A stretch of DNA of 64,000 nucleotides. It comes from CAYZMS01 sp964479625 (GTDB lineage Bacteria > Bacteroidota > Bacteroidia > Chitinophagales > Saprospiraceae). Below the pieces are notes generated by a model. It saw only the letters and a list, made by a program, of their open reading frames with translations, did not search any database and was not told where the DNA came from. Each line of letters starts with the position of its first letter. Positions within the stretch are counted from its first letter, which is position 1. Shown here in pieces: positions 62,554-64,000 of this stretch. A program made the position numbers and the translations under genes. The stretch spans positions 1 through 64,000 of the forward strand of contig CAYZMS010000022.1 of the NCBI GenBank assembly GCA_964479625.1, read 5' to 3'.

Positions 62554-63690
62554 TTATTTGCGGATGGAGCCGCGCCCGAATCGTCTTCGAATGCGATCCA
62601 TGGCATTTGTTAGGTTCAGTTCGCGTTGAGTATTTTCGAACAGGTCGATCTGTTCGAAGCCATGCGCTAGTCGGTCAAATCTGAGTTGGAGCCGACGTAG
62701 CCCGATGCGTCGCTGATGCGCTTTTCGGAGCAGGGCCAGAGCGCACTGCCGCAGCTTTCGATCGTCGGCTGTATGCGGGAAACTGCCTTGGGCAGAACGC
62801 CGTTCGAAATCGTTATAGGTCACTTGCAGAAAAACCCTGCCGGTCAGCTTGCGCTGATGCCGCAGATCGAAAGCCAGCTCGCTGAGCATCTGCCCGAGGG
62901 TTTGCTGAATACGGGCGGGATCTACAGTCTCTGCTTCGAAAGTATATTCGATGGAAAGGACTTCCGGATTGCGGTAGGGGATGATGGGAGGGCGGTCCAG
63001 TACATTGGCTTTTTTCCAAAGACGGAGGCCGGTTTTACCCATGTGCCGGCGCAGCAGTTCAGCCGGCAGGTCGGCCAATTGCCCGATGTGGGCGATGCCC
63101 CGCAGGCGTAGTTGTTGATTGACCTGGGCACCCACTCCTGGTAAATGCTGCAAACTAAGCGGTGCTATAAATGCTTTTTCCAAACCAGCCTGTACGACCT
63201 GTAGCTTCCGGTTGCCGGCTGTTGTCGTGGAAATTTTCGAAACAGTTTTATTCACCGCGATACCGCCGGAAAGGGATAGCCCGCTTTCCCTGCTAATACG
63301 GCTGCCCAGCTCGCGTGCCCATTGTTGGCTATTCAGGTAAATATCCATACCGCTGAGGTCGAGGTAGAACTCCTGCAGGCTTGCTTTTTCGAACAAAGGC
63401 GCTTCGGCCTCCAACAACTCGGTAACCAGATGGGATTGTTTGCGGTAGTATTCAAAATCGGCGCGCAAAAGCAATGCTTCGGGGCAGCGCTGGCGTACGA
63501 CGCGCATCGGCATAGCGGGGCGCAGTCCCAAACTGCGGGCTTCCGGGCTGCAGGCGAGAATGATCCCCTGTCGGCCCGTACCGCCGATCACGACGGGCTT
63601 GTTGTTCAAGCGGCTGTCACGCAGCCGTTCACAGGCGACGTAAAAGCAATAAAGATTGAGGTGCAACACCCTGGGATTAGGTCTTGGCAT
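62554..63690 (-). CDS. Y-family DNA polymerase-like protein with lost catalytic Asp residues (ImuB-like)
   Basis: A 378-residue Y-family fold protein. DinB needs Asp in HVDMDCFF and in SLDEAYLD; here the matching segments are LHLNLYCFY (Asn12, Tyr14) and KASLQEFYLD (Gln106; Glu107 kept), so two of three catalytic carboxylates and the adjacent Asp are gone. The rest of the fold is present, including the thumb HLPGVGAQVNQQL and little-finger region. A beta-clamp motif QIDLF is at 347-351. The pattern is that of ImuB, an inactive scaffold that recruits DnaE2. The ATG at 63690 is preferred to the in-frame TTG at 63717. No imuA-like gene is visible in the window. Confidence 0.88.
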   Translation of the reverse strand: MPRPNPRVLHLNLYCFYVACERLRDSRLNNKPVVIGGTGRQGIILACSPEARSLGLRPAMPMRVVRQRCPEALLLRADFEYYRKQSHLVTELLEAEAPLFEKASLQEFYLDLSGMDIYLNSQQWARELGSRISRESGLSLSGGIAVNKTVSKISTTTAGNRKLQVVQAGLEKAFIAPLSLQHLPGVGAQVNQQLRLRGIAHIGQLADLPAELLRRHMGKTGLRLWKKANVLDRPPIIPYRNPEVLSIEYTFEAETVDPARIQQTLGQMLSELAFDLRHQRKLTGRVFLQVTYNDFERRSAQGSFPHTADDRKLRQCALALLRKAHQRRIGLRRLQLRFDRLAHGFEQIDLFENTQRELNLTNAMDRIRRRFGRGSIRK

Positions 63691-63795
63691 GATAATAGCT
63701 TCGTCAAGTTTTCTCAATAGTATGAATGACAGTGTATACCGGGGCCGGGGAGATCGGCGCAGTATGAGCGCCGAAGCTGTTTGCGATTACAAAGT

Positions 63796-63810
63796 AAAAC
63801 AATTTGTTTT
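63796..63810. promoter_or_regulatory. Candidate operator (inverted repeat) upstream of the Y-polymerase gene
   Basis: AAAACAATTTGTTTT is a 7-bp inverted repeat around a single T, about 106 bases upstream of the Y-polymerase start codon in an A/T-rich stretch. SOS cassettes are usually repressed, so an operator is expected here, but I cannot match this to a known LexA box. Confidence 0.3.
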
Positions 63811-63938
63811 TAAGGCACAAATAGTTTTATTTTATATAAAAAAGAGGGCCCTGAGGGGAAAGTGAAAAATGGGCTTTGATCCCTTTGCTGCACCAGGCTG
63901 GAATAAGGAGTAGGCACAGTAAGCACGTTAACTAAGCT

Positions 63939-63998
63939 TTATTGCAAAGAAAGCATTAAAGCCAAAACGACTAACAGTATGATGACCACTGTTAGGAT
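63939..63998 (-). CDS. C-terminal membrane helix of a truncated - strand gene (start outside window)
   Basis: On the - strand the frame from the window edge to a TAA at 63939-63941 encodes ILTVVIILLVVLALMLSLQ, an almost pure hydrophobic helix followed by the stop. This looks like the last transmembrane segment of a gene that starts beyond the window, or a short hydrophobic open frame by chance. The 220 bases between it and the Y-polymerase gene hold only the inverted repeat already listed. Confidence 0.35.
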   Translation of the reverse strand: MLTVVIILLVVLALMLSLQ

Positions 63999-64000
63999 CA

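Noticed and set aside
62554..63690. Ordinary active DNA polymerase IV
   Set aside because: The Asp residues required for catalysis are replaced at three visible positions, so an active DinB label would be misleading.
1..64000. Mobile elements, phage genes, CRISPR arrays, tRNA or rRNA genes
   Set aside because: No transposase, integrase, regularly spaced repeats or RNA gene signatures were seen on reading both strands.

Overview
The window reads as one chromosomal segment of a Gram-negative, aerobic member of the Bacteroidota, most likely from the Saprospiria (Lewinella/Haliscomenobacter-like). The grounds are a T9SS type A C-terminal sorting domain on a subtilase, TonB-free outer-membrane barrels, two large Vps10/sortilin-type propeller proteins, SusCD-free accessory catabolism, the DnaE2/Y-polymerase pair and weak Shine-Dalgarno signals. 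Lineage is inferred from gene content only; no rRNA, tRNA, IS element, prophage or CRISPR array was found.

Layout. 1-800: the end of a META-domain gene, decayed coding sequence and a terminator. 0.8-6.7 kb: a DUF2092 protein, a DUF6515 protein and an exported arylsulfatase on the + strand, facing an Omp85-type barrel and a lipoprotein formylglycine-generating enzyme (the enzyme class that activates sulfatases) on the - strand. 7.7-13.9 kb: a lipid-catabolic run of a PECR-like reductase, an acyl-CoA ligase, two SDRs, a small membrane protein and an acyl-CoA dehydrogenase fused to an SCP2 domain. 14.3-18.1 kb: an envelope/polysaccharide group (Gfo/Idh/MocA oxidoreductase, lipoprotein, initiating sugar-phosphate transferase). 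18.1-24.8 kb: an RND efflux operon whose TolC component carries an extra N-terminal solute-binding domain. 24.9-30.1 kb: penicillin-acylase-type hydrolase, beta-barrel protein, unknown anchored protein, MATE exporter. 30.3-32.5 kb: mitochondrial-type aconitase. 32.9-36.1 kb: a GMC dehydrogenase, its Tat-exported small subunit and a TIM-barrel isomerase, resembling a periplasmic sugar/glycoside dehydrogenase system.

36.2-41.7 kb: a sortilin-type propeller protein and a TMTC-like membrane protein with TPRs. 41.9-46.3 kb: three tandem exported amidohydrolase-fold proteins, of which only the middle one keeps its metal ligands. 46.4-52.7 kb: TrhO, a T9SS-secreted subtilase, an AlkA-type glycosylase, an aspartoacylase-like hydrolase, an NTF2-fold protein and a Skp/OmpH-like protein. 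52.7-55.4 kb: a second, IRP/AcnA-type aconitase. 55.6-59.6 kb: an unknown membrane protein and the second sortilin-type protein. 59.6-63.7 kb: a damage-tolerance cassette of a DnaE-type polymerase and a Y-family protein that has lost its catalytic aspartates (ImuB-like). The final bases hold the tail of another - strand gene.

The most unusual items are the ACAD-SCP2 fusion, the solute-binding/TolC fusion, the exported cysteine-intact formylglycine-generating enzyme near an arylsulfatase, the catalytically degenerate Y-polymerase next to DnaE, the two metal-less amidohydrolases flanking an intact one, and a shared intergenic hairpin element located after both aconitase genes.
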